From: UBA10649 sp963793105
GTDB taxonomy: Bacteria > Actinomycetota > Actinomycetes > S36-B12
Reading direction: 5' to 3'
NCBI GenBank assembly: GCA_963793105.1
Contig: CAWBZB010000004.1
Location: 620,001-684,000, forward strand
Length of the DNA: 64,000 nucleotides
The notes under the pieces were generated by a model. That model saw only the letters and a program-made list of their open reading frames with translations, had not been told where the DNA came from and searched no databases. A program made the position numbers and the translations under genes. Below, in pieces: positions 8,044 through 17,626 of the stretch (position 1 is the first letter of the stretch; each line of letters starts with the position of its first letter).

Positions 8044-9313
8044 CTACTCCGCGGCGAGATCCCAGGCTGACGCCCTCCGGGGTGTCCCTCACCTCGATGC
8101 CCGCCGCGGCCAACCCGTCTCGGATGGCGTCGCTGGTGGCGTAGTCCTTCGCCTCCCGCACCCGACGGCGCGCGTCGATGGCCACCTCGACCACCGGCGC
8201 GAGAACCCCTCGCGGGTCGCGCAGGCCCAGGACCGCGGAGCCCGCCAGCTCGACCATCATCGAGCGCAGGGCCTGCCGGGCGACGTCGAGATCGTCGCTC
8301 TGCAGGGTGTCGGCCGACCAGGCGTGGATGGCCTCCTCGAGGTCGAGACAGGCGGCCAGGGCCTCGTCCGCGTCGGACGCACCGAGGGCGGCATCGAAAC
8401 GCGCCTTCAGGCCGCGCGCGGTGTCGCGCAGCGACGTGACCACCTCGGCACCCGCCTCGTCCGCCTCCGCCTCGACTCCGTCGGCAGCCGGGACGAGGGC
8501 GGCCGCGATGCTGCCACCGAGATCGCCGCTGAGGATCGCGGCGAGATCGCCCAGGCCGATCGACTCGCCGGCGGGGACCACCTGACTGACTCCCTGCACC
8601 CGCAGCGTCAGCCCGCCGGCGCCGTGGACCGTGCAGGTGCGCTCCACGACATCGACCACGACGGCGGTGTGCTCGTCCACGCCGATGACGCCCACCCCCT
8701 GCGGGAGCATCGCCTCCATCGACTCCAGTCGCTGCTCGCCGAGGTAGCAGAAGCGAGTGTCATGGCGACCGCCCTCGCGGTTGTCGTAGTGCGGGATGAC
8801 GGCGGCCGGGATGCCGGCGAGCGTTCCGAGCAGGTCCAGCCCGCTCGCCCAGCGCGGTTCCTCACCGACCTTGTAGATCTCGTACACCGGCACCGAGAAG
8901 GCGCCGACCGTCACCGCGGCCGCGCTGCCGAGGACGACGGTGCCGCCGCGACCCACCACGTCGACGAGGGCGCGCGGCACGGGGGTGTCCTGCCATTGGC
9001 CGAGGGCGTATGTGGGACTGCCTGGACCCGCGAAGACGAAGGAGCAGCGCTGCAGGAGGGACAACGTGCGCTCCCGGTCGGCGACCGGCTCGTCACGGCG
9101 CCGCCAGCGCGCCACCTCCAGCGGCATGCCGACCGAGTCCGCGAAGTACTCCTGCACCTTCTCGGTCAGGTCGTCGGCGTTGGCCTGGAACCCGAAGGGC
9201 GTGTCCAGCATCGCCCGGCTGCCCGTTCCGGACTGCTCGATCAGCCCCCGGTGGACCTTGACCATGGTGGGAGCCGTCTCGCCGGATCCCATGATGACGA
9301 TGCGTCCGCTCAT
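8044..9313 (-). CDS. Cyanophycinase-like/class I amidotransferase-like protein with CysS-type tail (one-base frameshift)
   Basis: The first roughly 240 residues resemble peptidase-S51/cyanophycinase-type class I amidotransferase folds: IVMGSGETAPTM at the start, FAGPGSPTYALGQW and a nucleophile-elbow-like VVLGSAAAVTVG. The C-terminal third resembles the CysS/YqeB helical tail (KDYATSDAIRDGLAAAGIEVRD). The frame is broken at 8065-8066: read as given, translation runs past the palindrome and deep into the antisense of the ClC gene (to 7661). Removing one base of the CC run gives GVSWDLAAE and a stop at 8044, a normal end for this tail; the product is then 422 residues. Substrate unknown. Confidence 0.75.
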
Positions 9314-9359
9314 CCGGTCACCCTCCCATGCCGCCCGTCACCCGCTCGTCGGCACCTCG

Positions 9360-10316
9360 TCAGGTCGAGTACAGCTCGGTCGACAGGTAGCGAAGGCCGG
9401 AGTCGCAGAGGAGCGTCACGACGGTCGCGTCCGGGCCGAGCCGTTCGGCCACCCGCAGAGCGGCGACCACGTTGGCCCCCGACGAGGTCCCGGCGAACAG
9501 GCCCTCCGTCCGGGCGAGCGTCCGCGCCATCTCCATGGCGTCGTCCGAGGTCACCTGCGCGATCTCGTCCACCTGGTCCGGTTCCCACAGCGGCGGCACG
9601 AACCCGATTCCGGTCCCCTCGATCCGGTGCGACCCGGTAGGGCCTCCGGAGAGCACCGCGGACTCCGCCGGCTCCACGGCGGTGAGGCGCACGTCGGGGT
9701 TCCTGGACCGCAGGATCCGGCCGACCCCGTGGATCGAGTGCGCGGTGCCGACCGACTGGACGAACGCGTCGACCGCTCCCCCGGTCTGCTCCCAGATCTC
9801 CTCGCCGAGGGCGTAGTACCCGGGGATGGCATCGTGGTTGCTCAGCTGGTCGCAGGCCCAGTGCCCCGGCTGGGCGGCAACCTGCCCAGCCCGGTCGATG
9901 ACGGCGCGGATCAGGGTCTCGTTGATCCGACCGTGGTCGCTGGGCACCTCCTCGACGACAGCTCCGTAGGCGCGCATCGTGCGCAGCTTCTCCTCCGCGA
10001 ATGCGTCCGACGACACGATGTGGATGGGGTAGCCGAGGGCCGCGCAGACGAAGGCGAGGGAGATCCCGGTCGAGCCGGCGGTGTACTCGACAACCGTGTC
10101 TCCCGGACTGAGTGCTCCGGACTCGATCGCGGCGGTGACGGCTGACAACGCCATCCGGTCCTTCATGCTCCCGGTCGGGTTGGCCCACTCCAGCTTGACG
10201 AATATCCGTGCGGATCCCTCCGGCACCACGCGGACGAGCTCGACCAGCGGAGTGCCGCCGACGGCGCTGAGCACGCCCTGATCGGACGAGCGTCCCTCGC
10301 GACCCATGCCGGCCAC
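9360..10316 (-). CDS. PLP-dependent cysteine-synthase-family protein
   Basis: Fold type II PLP enzyme of 318 residues. GGTPLVELVRV and the PLP-lysine segment NPTGSMKDRMALSAV match CysK/CysM/cystathionine beta-synthase relatives, and EYTAGSTGISLAF corresponds to the substrate loop (normally TSGNTG). The phosphate-binding loop, usually GxGTGGT, reads SVGTAHSIHG, so ordinary O-acetylserine sulfhydrylase activity should not be assumed. The start may be GTG 10316, one base after the cotransporter stop, or ATG 10307. It lies between the Na/Pi cotransporter and the cyanophycinase-like gene on the same strand, probably one operon. Confidence 0.8.
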   Translation of the reverse strand: MAGMGREGRSSDQGVLSAVGGTPLVELVRVVPEGSARIFVKLEWANPTGSMKDRMALSAVTAAIESGALSPGDTVVEYTAGSTGISLAFVCAALGYPIHIVSSDAFAEEKLRTMRAYGAVVEEVPSDHGRINETLIRAVIDRAGQVAAQPGHWACDQLSNHDAIPGYYALGEEIWEQTGGAVDAFVQSVGTAHSIHGVGRILRSRNPDVRLTAVEPAESAVLSGGPTGSHRIEGTGIGFVPPLWEPDQVDEIAQVTSDDAMEMARTLARTEGLFAGTSSGANVVAALRVAERLGPDATVVTLLCDSGLRYLSTELYST

Positions 10317-10317
10317 G

Positions 10318-11958
10318 CTAACCCGGAGCCACCTCTCGCGCAGGGGAAGCGGCGAGACGGTCGGCCGAGATCCACGCGCGGTCGATCAGGTCGAGCAGAT
10401 CCGTGACCACCACGTACGTGTCGACGTCCTTCGTCCGCACGAACCACCGCGCCAGGCGGGTTCCTGCGAGCTCGCGCTCGGCGTCGATGTCGGCCCGCAG
10501 CGTCGCCGGGCGCGGCACCGTGCGCGACGCGACCAGATCTGCGCGCGTGGTCTCCTGCATGCGGACGAGGACCTCGGCGGTCTCCGGCGGGATGGTCACC
10601 CCGTGCCGGTGCCGACGCCGGTGCACGCGCCGGAACCCGGAGGCCAGCAGGTCCGCCAGGTGGGCCAGCTCATCGGCCTCGCCCACATATGCCAGCAACT
10701 GGGCACTCTGCTCCTCGTCACGGGCGCTGGTCGACACCGCCCCGAGGTAGCCGACGACGGCGCGCTGATGCTGCCGGATGGAGTCCTTGCCCTTCTCCAC
10801 CCAGTCGTTGAACGCCGAGTCGTCCTCCCACGGATCGTCGAGGGCACAGGCATGGAAGCCCTCGCTGAAGTAGGCGGCGACCTCGTCCAGGAGCCGGTCG
10901 ATCTCCCGGTCGACGGCCGACAGCCCCAGGGTGGCGGTGCCCGTCACGTCCTCATCGAGGAACGCACTGCCCCCTGCCTCGACCGCAGGCTCCGGCCGGT
11001 CGGGAACCATCCTGCGGACCAGGACGAGCAGGGGGCTCAGCAGGGCCAGGAAGACGACGGTGTTGATGCCGTTGAACAACGTGTGGGCATTGGCCAGCTC
11101 GCGCGGTGACGCGACGGCCGCCGTGTCGCCGCTGATGGCCTCCACCAGTCCGGTGAGGACGGGCAGCAGCACGAGCCACACCAAGGCACCCAGCAGATTC
11201 ACGGTGACGTGCACCATCGCCGTGCGCAGGGCGTTCCGTCCCTTGCCGATGGCGGCGATGAGCACCGTGACGCAGGTGCCGATGTTGGCACCCAGGACGA
11301 TGGCGATGCCGGTGGGCAGGTCGATCAGCCCGGCCGCCGCCATGGTGATGACGATGCCGGTGGTGGCGCTCGAGGACTGGATGAGGGCGGTCAGGGCCGC
11401 GCCGGCGAGCAGTGCGACCAGCGGGCTGCTCGCGCCGGACAGCACGTCCAGGACCGGCTGGTACGAGGCCAGTGGTGCCATGGCCTCGCCCATGACCTCC
11501 AGGCCGAGGAAGACCAGGCCGAGCGCCGCGAGCGCACGACCGGTCTCCAGCCACGTTGGCCGCCGCACGAACAGCCAGAGCACCGCGCCGACGGCGACCA
11601 GGCCGAGGCTGAACTGAGTGACGTTCAGCGCGATGACCTGCGCCGTGATCGTCGTGCCCAGGTTGGCGCCGATGACGACGGAGGCGGCCTGGGTCAGGGT
11701 GAGCAGCTCAGCGGAGACGAACCCCACGGTCAGGACGGTGGTCACGGATGAGGACTGGAGGGCAGCAGTCGCCGCGGCACCGGTCAGGGCGCCCGCGACG
11801 CGGTTCGACGACAGTCGCTGCAGCACCCGCTGCAGGCGATGGCCGGCCAGTGCCTTGAGGGCGTCCGTCATCTGGTCCATGCCGATGAGGAACAGGGCCA
11901 GGCCCCCGGCGAGCGAGACGATGAGCAGGGCCCAGTCCGGACTCTGGGTCCCGTTCAC
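10318..11958 (-). CDS. Na+/phosphate cotransporter family protein with PhoU-like tail
   Basis: A 546-residue membrane protein of the NptA/YjbB class. Two inverted halves each have the signature QSSS motif (AALQSSSVTTVL and ALIQSSSATTGI), the hallmark of type II Na/Pi cotransporters, with about nine hydrophobic segments. Residues from about 350 onward are soluble and helical, resembling a PhoU-type regulatory domain. It likely moves phosphate coupled to sodium at the plasma membrane. The GTG start follows a GGAGG sequence. It heads a minus-strand run with the PLP enzyme and the cyanophycinase-like gene. Confidence 0.87.
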   Translation of the reverse strand: MNGTQSPDWALLIVSLAGGLALFLIGMDQMTDALKALAGHRLQRVLQRLSSNRVAGALTGAAATAALQSSSVTTVLTVGFVSAELLTLTQAASVVIGANLGTTITAQVIALNVTQFSLGLVAVGAVLWLFVRRPTWLETGRALAALGLVFLGLEVMGEAMAPLASYQPVLDVLSGASSPLVALLAGAALTALIQSSSATTGIVITMAAAGLIDLPTGIAIVLGANIGTCVTVLIAAIGKGRNALRTAMVHVTVNLLGALVWLVLLPVLTGLVEAISGDTAAVASPRELANAHTLFNGINTVVFLALLSPLLVLVRRMVPDRPEPAVEAGGSAFLDEDVTGTATLGLSAVDREIDRLLDEVAAYFSEGFHACALDDPWEDDSAFNDWVEKGKDSIRQHQRAVVGYLGAVSTSARDEEQSAQLLAYVGEADELAHLADLLASGFRRVHRRRHRHGVTIPPETAEVLVRMQETTRADLVASRTVPRPATLRADIDAERELAGTRLARWFVRTKDVDTYVVVTDLLDLIDRAWISADRLAASPAREVAPG

Positions 11959-12005
11959 GCCGTTCCTCCGACGCCCACATGCCTACGGTGCCATGCCAGC
12001 CGGGG

Positions 12006-12953
12006 TCATGGCAGGTCCTGTGAGACCTGCATCGCCAGCGCGATCGCCCCGTCTATCGGCGCTGCGTCCACCACGGTCACCACGGCCGCCGGGGCCCGCG
12101 GCGACAGCGCAGCGTCGACAGCAGACATCATCAGCGGATCCCCCGACGCCCCGATGCCGCCGCCGACAATGACCGGTACGCCACGCGCGTGCAGGTCCAG
12201 TCGCTCGAGCAAGGCGGCGGCCAGGAGACCGATCTCGCGGCCCTGGCGCTGCACGAGGCCGCGCGCCGCCTCGTCCCCGCTCTGCGCCATCGCGAAGATC
12301 TCCGGGACCCGACCCCGCCAGTCCGCAGTGTCGAGCTCCCCGCGGTGCACCGCCGCCGACACCTCCCGCACGGACGTCGCTGCCGTCCACGCAAGCACCA
12401 ACTCCCGGAGTGCGGTGTGCCGCCCACGCCCGTCCTCGGCGCGCGCGGCACACCACAGGGCCTCCTCGACCAGGTCCGCGCTGCCTCCCCAGTCCCCCGA
12501 GCACCGGCCGAGGGCGGGGACCCGTGCGGTCGCACCGTCCGACCGCACCGCCAGTCCGTTGATGCCGGTCCCGCACACCACCACGGCGGCGTCGGGGGCC
12601 TGCGTCCCGACGCGCAGGAGTGCGAACAGGTCGTTCGCGACCGTCAGGGAGCGGCCCCCCCAGGCCGTGCGGGCCAGGAGCGGGGTCATGACCGCCTCAT
12701 CCTCAGGCAGGTCGATGGCCGTCAGGTAGCAGCCGGCGTGCCCGACCTGGTCGGCACCCGTCGATGCAGCAGCCAGGGCGGCGAGCACGGCCGCATCGAT
12801 GCGCCGTGCGGCCTCGGTGCCACCCAGCTCGTGGTGCGAGCATCCGGGGCCACGGTGCCGACCGAGGATCCGGCCCGACGACTGGTCAACCACCGCGACG
12901 TCGGTCTTGCTGCCGCCGCCGTCGATCGCCACGATCACGCTGCCGCCACTCAC
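12006..12953 (-). CDS. BadF/BadG/BcrA-type ATPase, probable N-acetylglucosamine kinase
   Basis: Sugar kinase of the actin/ASKHA fold, 315 residues. VIVAIDGGGSKTDVAVVD is the phosphate-1 loop; VVCGTGINGLAV and the RCSGDWGGSADL region are typical of NagK-like members; GGGIGASGDPLM is the adenosine motif. The GTG start at 12953 overlaps the stop of the upstream GH4 gene (GTGA), so the pair is translationally coupled. It probably phosphorylates N-acetylglucosamine or a related hexosamine released from a disaccharide; substrate inferred from family and neighbour. Confidence 0.83.
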   Translation of the reverse strand: MSGGSVIVAIDGGGSKTDVAVVDQSSGRILGRHRGPGCSHHELGGTEAARRIDAAVLAALAAASTGADQVGHAGCYLTAIDLPEDEAVMTPLLARTAWGGRSLTVANDLFALLRVGTQAPDAAVVVCGTGINGLAVRSDGATARVPALGRCSGDWGGSADLVEEALWCAARAEDGRGRHTALRELVLAWTAATSVREVSAAVHRGELDTADWRGRVPEIFAMAQSGDEAARGLVQRQGREIGLLAAALLERLDLHARGVPVIVGGGIGASGDPLMMSAVDAALSPRAPAAVVTVVDAAPIDGAIALAMQVSQDLP

Positions 12954-14216
12954 TGCGCCCACTCCAGGTAGTCGCGGTTGCCGGCGATCAGGGCGTCCGC
13001 GAGCGCGACGGCCTGATCCCACTGGCCGACCAGCGGATGGGCGAGCAAGGCCTCGACCACGCGATCCCGCCCTCCCTCGCGGGCGGCGCCCAGCGCCAGC
13101 TCCTCGTACGCGCTCACATGCTCGATCAGGCCCGTGAGCAGCGGCGGCAGGGCCGGCACCGCGCGAGGCATCGCGCCGGCGGGTGTGACGTCGCACACCG
13201 TCTCGATGACGGCGTCGGGCGGGAGGAAGGGCAGCGTCGCTCCGTTCCGCACGTTCGCGACGTGCTCTCCGGCGTGGCCCCGGCCGCCCACCAGGGCGGC
13301 GATGAGCCCGACGGCGGCCTCGGAGTAGTAGGCACCACCTCGCTCGCCGAGCAGGGCCGGCTTCGTCACCAGGCCCGGATCCCGGTAGCTGTCCAGCAGC
13401 TTCGGCCTCGATCCGCTGCACCTCCTCGGCCCGGGTGCCCTCGCGCAGCAGGCGCGCGACCTCCTCGTCGTGCGCGTAGTAGTAGCGCAGGTAGTACGAC
13501 GGCACCATTCCCAGGTGACGCAGCAGCGGCACGGGCAACTCGAGCCGTTCGGCGAGGTCCGGCCCGAACTCCTCGAGGATCCGCGGTAGCTGCTCGTGCC
13601 CACCCACGCGCACCGACCGGATCCACGTCAGGTGGTTCAGTCCCACATGGTCGAGGACGACATCGACCGGCGAGACTGCGAGCCAGCCCGCGAAGAGCCG
13701 CTGGAAGCCGATGGCCACGTTGCACAGCCCCACGGCGCGGTGGCCGTCGTCGAGCAGCGCTCGCGTGACGATGCCGACGGGATTGGTGAAGTCCACGACC
13801 CAGGCGTCCGGCGCCGCGCGAGCCCGCGCCGCCCGCGCGATCTCGAGGGCGACGGGGACGGTGCGCAGGGCCTTGGCAAGGCCGCCGGCACCGGTCGTCT
13901 CCTGCCCGACACATCCGCATCGCAGCGGGAAGGACTCGTCGCGCGCACGCGCCCGCTGGCCGCCGACCCGGAACTGCAGGAGCACGACGGACGCGCCGTC
14001 GAGCGCCGTCTCCCGATCGCCGGTCTGAACCAGCCGGATCGGTGATCCCGCATGTCGCAGCATCCGGTCGGCGAAGGCGCCGACGACCGCCAGCCGCTCG
14101 GCATCGGGATCGAACAGTGCGAGCTCGTCGACCGGGATCCCGGCAGGCAGGCCGGCGAGCCCGTCGACGAGTTCGGGGGTGTAGGTCGATCCCCCGCCCA
14201 CGACTGCGATCTTCAC
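12950..14216 (-). CDS. Glycoside hydrolase family 4, 6-phospho-beta-glucosidase-like (one-base frameshift)
   Basis: GH4 enzymes cleave 6-phospho-glycosides by an NAD+ and Mn2+ dependent redox mechanism. The N-terminus KIAVVGGGSTYTPELVDGL binds NAD; DFTNPVGIVT, the metal-ligand cysteine of GLCNVAIGFQR and the histidine of VGLNHLTW are present. Translation breaks near 13403-13405: the frame up to EVQRIEAEA must shift to continue KLLDSYRDPG, then GGAYYSEAAVGLI. Deleting one base restores a 421-residue protein ending at 12950. Without the correction the frame runs into the kinase gene as a false 736-residue fusion. GTG start after a GGGCGG-rich leader. Confidence 0.83.
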
Positions 14217-14419
14217 CCGCCCACCCTCTCAGGTGGGACGGCGCGTGAGGTGGGTGTTCGCGCGTCGATGACCGGAACGCACTCCCCATGCCTTGTGCCC
14301 GGGGGGATCAGGGAGGACCATGCAGGAGCCGGGCTGCCCACCCGCAGCGCGGCGGACCGCGGAGCCTTCGGCCACCCCACGAGTCCCGCCCCCACGGCCG
14401 GCATTGCCAAGGAGATCCC

Positions 14420-14689
14420 ATGCCCCTGCTTATCGTTCGGCATCAGGTGGCGGACTACGACCGCTGGCGCGAGGGCTACGACGCGAACGAAGACGTTCGC
14501 ACGAACGGCGGAGTCCGCCATCAGATGGTCTACCGCTCGGCCGACGACGGCAACGACGTCACCGTCATGCATGACTTCGCGACGGTCGACGCGGCCCGTG
14601 CCTTCGCCGGCTCTCCGGAGCTGAAGGCAGCGATGGACGAGCTGGGCGTGGTGGGAGCCCCGCAGGTCTGGTTCGTCGAGGAGACCTGA
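14420..14689 (+). CDS. Small dimeric alpha/beta-barrel-type protein (ABM-like)
   Basis: An 89-residue protein with a good ribosome-binding site (AAGGAG at 14409-14414). The pattern MPLLIVRHQVADYDRWREGYD followed by HDFATVDAARAFAGSPELKAAMDELGV resembles single-domain monooxygenase-like or stress-type ferredoxin-fold proteins that form dimers. Role unknown; substrate cannot be inferred. It lies alone between the GH4 gene and the V-ATPase operon, 129 bases before the latter. Confidence 0.7.
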   Translation: MPLLIVRHQVADYDRWREGYDANEDVRTNGGVRHQMVYRSADDGNDVTVMHDFATVDAARAFAGSPELKAAMDELGVVGAPQVWFVEET

Positions 14690-14818
14690 CGCCCTCGGAC
14701 TGACTGACGCACGGACCACCGTCGATCGGCATCGTCGTCAGGTGGCTTTCGCCCCTTGCCCACCGGATCCTTCGTCCCGAGACTGGCAACGAGCGCATCT
14801 TTCCCCGGGGAGGTGGCC

Positions 14819-15265
14819 GTGCCTGGCGTGCGGGAGTTCCTGGAGCGTCTGCGCCCGAGTGCCACGCCCGGGGCGCCATCCGCGTCCGGCGTGCCTGCCG
14901 ACCGGCTGAAGGAGCGATCGTCCGAGGTCGAACGTGTCTTCGCCGCCCTCGCCGGGGTGCAGGCCGAGGTCGAGCGGATCGGCGACGAGGCGGCCATCCA
15001 GGCCCGCGCGCGACGGGAAGCGGCGGCCGACCACGCCCGGGCCCTCATCGATGAGGCCCGCCGCAACGCCGAGGCCGAGCGGGCATCGGCGGCGGCCTCC
15101 GTGCATGCTCGGGCCCAGGCGATGGTCGACCAGATCCTCGACAACGCCGAGAAGGACGCGGCCGAGATCCTCGAGCGCGCCCGAGCCCGACTCCCCGCCT
15201 TCGCCGAATCCGTCACCCGGGAGGCGCGAGCCGACCTGTCGACCCTGCGCGCAGGCCCGGCATGA
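14819..15265 (+). CDS. V/A-type ATPase peripheral-stalk coiled-coil subunit (G/H-like)
   Basis: A 148-residue, almost wholly helical protein: after a short N-terminal segment, residues about 30-140 are a charged, alanine-rich coiled coil (EVERVFAALAGVQAEVERI, then ARREAAADHARALIDEA). This is the composition of the stalk subunit that pairs with subunit E and tethers the catalytic head. The GTG start has a GGGGAGG ribosome-binding site at 14807-14813. First gene of the nine-gene ATPase operon; its stop overlaps the next start. Confidence 0.78.
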   Translation: MPGVREFLERLRPSATPGAPSASGVPADRLKERSSEVERVFAALAGVQAEVERIGDEAAIQARARREAAADHARALIDEARRNAEAERASAAASVHARAQAMVDQILDNAEKDAAEILERARARLPAFAESVTREARADLSTLRAGPA

Positions 15266-16197
15266 GCACCGCCTGGGTCGCCGCCGGAGTGCGCGCCCGC
15301 GCAATGTCGCGCAGGCGGCTCGGTCGCGCCGCGGCCCGGACACTGGCCACTCGAGGCAGCCTCGAGCTGGCCCTCGACGACCTCGCCACCACGCCGTACC
15401 AGCACGACGTGCACCCGGGCATGGACCTGGCGGCGGCGCAGCGCGGCTGCTCCGCCACGGTGCTGTGGCACATGCGCGTGCTGGCCGGGTGGGTACCGCG
15501 TGGCGACGCGCAGATCCTTCGGCTGCTCGCGGGCGGCTTCGAGGCGGCGAATGTGGACGAACGTCTCAAGGCCATCATGGGTGCGCCGGCCGAGCCCGAG
15601 TTCCGACTCGGGTCCCTCGCCACCGCGTGGCATGCGATCGCGCGGGCCACGACCATCGCCGACGTGCGGCGGGACCTGGGCCGCTCCGCGTGGGGCGACC
15701 CCGGCACCGACTCCGCATCCGCGATCCGCCTGTCGATGCGCATGACCTGGGCGCTACGCGTCCTGCTTGGGGTTCCCGACGCCCAGGCGTGGGCCAGCGG
15801 GGCCGCGGCACTCATCGTCGCTCGCGAGACCGTGCTCGGCGAACGTCCGCTCGGCCCGTCCCTGCAGCGCGTGGTGACCCCCCTGCTCGGCACCCGCTGG
15901 CTCGGCACGGCGGGGCTCCGGGCGTTCGCCGACACCGTGCCGGCCCAGGCATCGTGGGTCCTCGACGGCGTGGAGGATCCGGCCGACCTCTGGCAGGCAG
16001 AGGCGCACTGGTGGACGCGCGTCGAGCGGGAGGGGTACGCGCTCCTGCATCGCCCGATCAGCGGCCCCGCGCCGGTGATCGGCTCGGTCGCGATCCTCGC
16101 GGCGGACGCCTGGCGAGTCCGGGCCGCCCTCGAGGTCGCCGCCCGGGGAGGACAGGCCGACGCCCCGGCCCTGGAGGCGTTCGATGCCGTGGCGTGA
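15262..16197 (+). CDS. V/A-type ATPase subunit C (d-like)
   Basis: The 311-residue protein matches the helical, funnel-shaped subunit C/d that joins the central stalk to the membrane c-ring: long helical segments, VHPGMDLAAAQRGCSATVLWHMRVL in the first third, and a terminal AEAHWWTRVEREGYALL. Sequence conservation is weak in this family, so the call rests largely on the operon position. Its ATG overlaps the previous stop by four bases. In most bacterial V/A operons C follows E; here it precedes subunit I. Confidence 0.78.
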   Translation: MSTAWVAAGVRARAMSRRRLGRAAARTLATRGSLELALDDLATTPYQHDVHPGMDLAAAQRGCSATVLWHMRVLAGWVPRGDAQILRLLAGGFEAANVDERLKAIMGAPAEPEFRLGSLATAWHAIARATTIADVRRDLGRSAWGDPGTDSASAIRLSMRMTWALRVLLGVPDAQAWASGAAALIVARETVLGERPLGPSLQRVVTPLLGTRWLGTAGLRAFADTVPAQASWVLDGVEDPADLWQAEAHWWTRVEREGYALLHRPISGPAPVIGSVAILAADAWRVRAALEVAARGGQADAPALEAFDAVA

Positions 16198-16201
16198 GTC
16201 G

Positions 16202-17626
16202 ATGGAGCCGGTGCGCATGCAACGGGTCGCGGTGATGGCGCCCCGCGAGGACCTGCGGGATGTCCTGGTCATGCTGGCCGACGCCGGCACCGTCGAACTG
16301 GAGGTGGCGACCGAGGGGGTCGAGGGGGACGCGGCCCGGCTGCTGCAGCACGTGTCGCACGCCGACGACGCGGTCCCGCGGCTGGCCCGCGGTGAGCCGG
16401 ACCTCGACGCGTGGGTGCGGGAGCAGCGCGCCGACCTGCTGGCCGGCGAGGCCGAGCTGGAGGAACGGGCCTCGGCGGCGGTGTCCCGGGGCCTCGTGGC
16501 GGGCGTCGTCGGCTGGATGCCGGCGGCCCGGGTGAGCGGGCTCGCGGACGCCTTGGCGCCCGTCGGTGCGGCCGTCGTCCCGCTCAGCACGCCGAGGGGC
16601 ATCGACCCGCCGACGCGGGTCCATGACCGAGGACGACTCAACCGGTCCTTCGCGCCGCTCGTGGACACCTACTCGACCGTGCCGTATGCCGACGTCGACC
16701 CGACCGTTCTCGCCGGCATCGCCTTCGTCGTGATGTTCGGGATGATGTTCGCCGACGCCGGGCAGGGCTCCCTCATGCTCATCGGCGGACTGCTTCTCAG
16801 GGCGGGACACCTCGGTCGGCTGAACCGGTTCCGGGCCATCTGGCCGTTCGTCGCCGGCTCGGGTGCGATGGCGATCGTGATGGGAGTGCTCTTCGGCGAG
16901 TTCTTCGGCCCCACGGGCGTCCTGCCGGTGCTGTGGATCGAGCCCCTGGAGGAGCCGATCCTGCTGCTGTCGGTGTCGATCGGGATCGGCGCGACGCTGC
17001 TCGCCTGCGCGTACATCCTCGGCACGATCAACCGCTGGCGCGAAGGCGGCTGGCAGCTGGCCCTGGTGTCCCCGTCGGGCCTCGCCGGCATCGCCGTCTT
17101 CCTCGGACTGGGACTGCTCGGGCTGGGGGTCTACACCGGGCTCGGCTGGCTCATGGCCAGCGCCATCACCGTGGCGGTCGGGGGACTCGTCCTCACCTAC
17201 ATCGGGCTGTTCGCCGCTGCCGGCGGCGGCGCCACCGGGGCCACCGAGGCCGGGGTGGAGCTGTTCGACGGAGTGATCCGACTGGGCACCAACGTGGTCT
17301 CCTTCGCCCGCCTGGCGGCGTTCGGGCTCGCCCATGCCGCCCTGGGCGCCATCATCTGGGACGCCACCACCGGCCTGTGGTCCGTCGGGGGGCTGGCCTA
17401 CGTCGCCGCGACCGTCGTGTTCGTCGTCGGCAACGCCTTCACCTTCGTCCTGCAGGCCGTGGTCGCCGGGGTGCAGGCCCTGCGCCTGGAGTACTACGAG
17501 CTGTTCTCGCGCGTGTTCGTGTCCGAGGGTCGGCCGTTCCGGCCCTGGTCCGTCGCCACCTCCGACGAGGGACCCCCGTGGGGCGGGTCCGCGTCGGAGG
17601 AACCCGCATTGGAGGGATCGTCATGA
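16202..17626 (+). CDS. V/A-type ATPase subunit I (a-type membrane subunit)
   Basis: Forms the ion path next to the c-ring. The first roughly 150 residues are soluble (cytosolic arm); from about 165 on there are some seven membrane spans, including MFGMMFADAGQGSLML and the essential-arginine helix NVVSFARLAAFGLAHAALG. At about 474 residues it is short compared with the usual 600-700, mainly through a reduced cytosolic arm. I chose ATG 16202, four bases after the subunit C stop, over ATG 16184. Confidence 0.88.
   Translation: MEPVRMQRVAVMAPREDLRDVLVMLADAGTVELEVATEGVEGDAARLLQHVSHADDAVPRLARGEPDLDAWVREQRADLLAGEAELEERASAAVSRGLVAGVVGWMPAARVSGLADALAPVGAAVVPLSTPRGIDPPTRVHDRGRLNRSFAPLVDTYSTVPYADVDPTVLAGIAFVVMFGMMFADAGQGSLMLIGGLLLRAGHLGRLNRFRAIWPFVAGSGAMAIVMGVLFGEFFGPTGVLPVLWIEPLEEPILLLSVSIGIGATLLACAYILGTINRWREGGWQLALVSPSGLAGIAVFLGLGLLGLGVYTGLGWLMASAITVAVGGLVLTYIGLFAAAGGGATGATEAGVELFDGVIRLGTNVVSFARLAAFGLAHAALGAIIWDATTGLWSVGGLAYVAATVVFVVGNAFTFVLQAVVAGVQALRLEYYELFSRVFVSEGRPFRPWSVATSDEGPPWGGSASEEPALEGSS

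Noticed and set aside
12006..14216. Apparent 736-residue GH4-kinase fusion
   Set aside because: The frame change at 13403-13405 and the distinct GH4 continuation show two overlapping genes, not a fusion.
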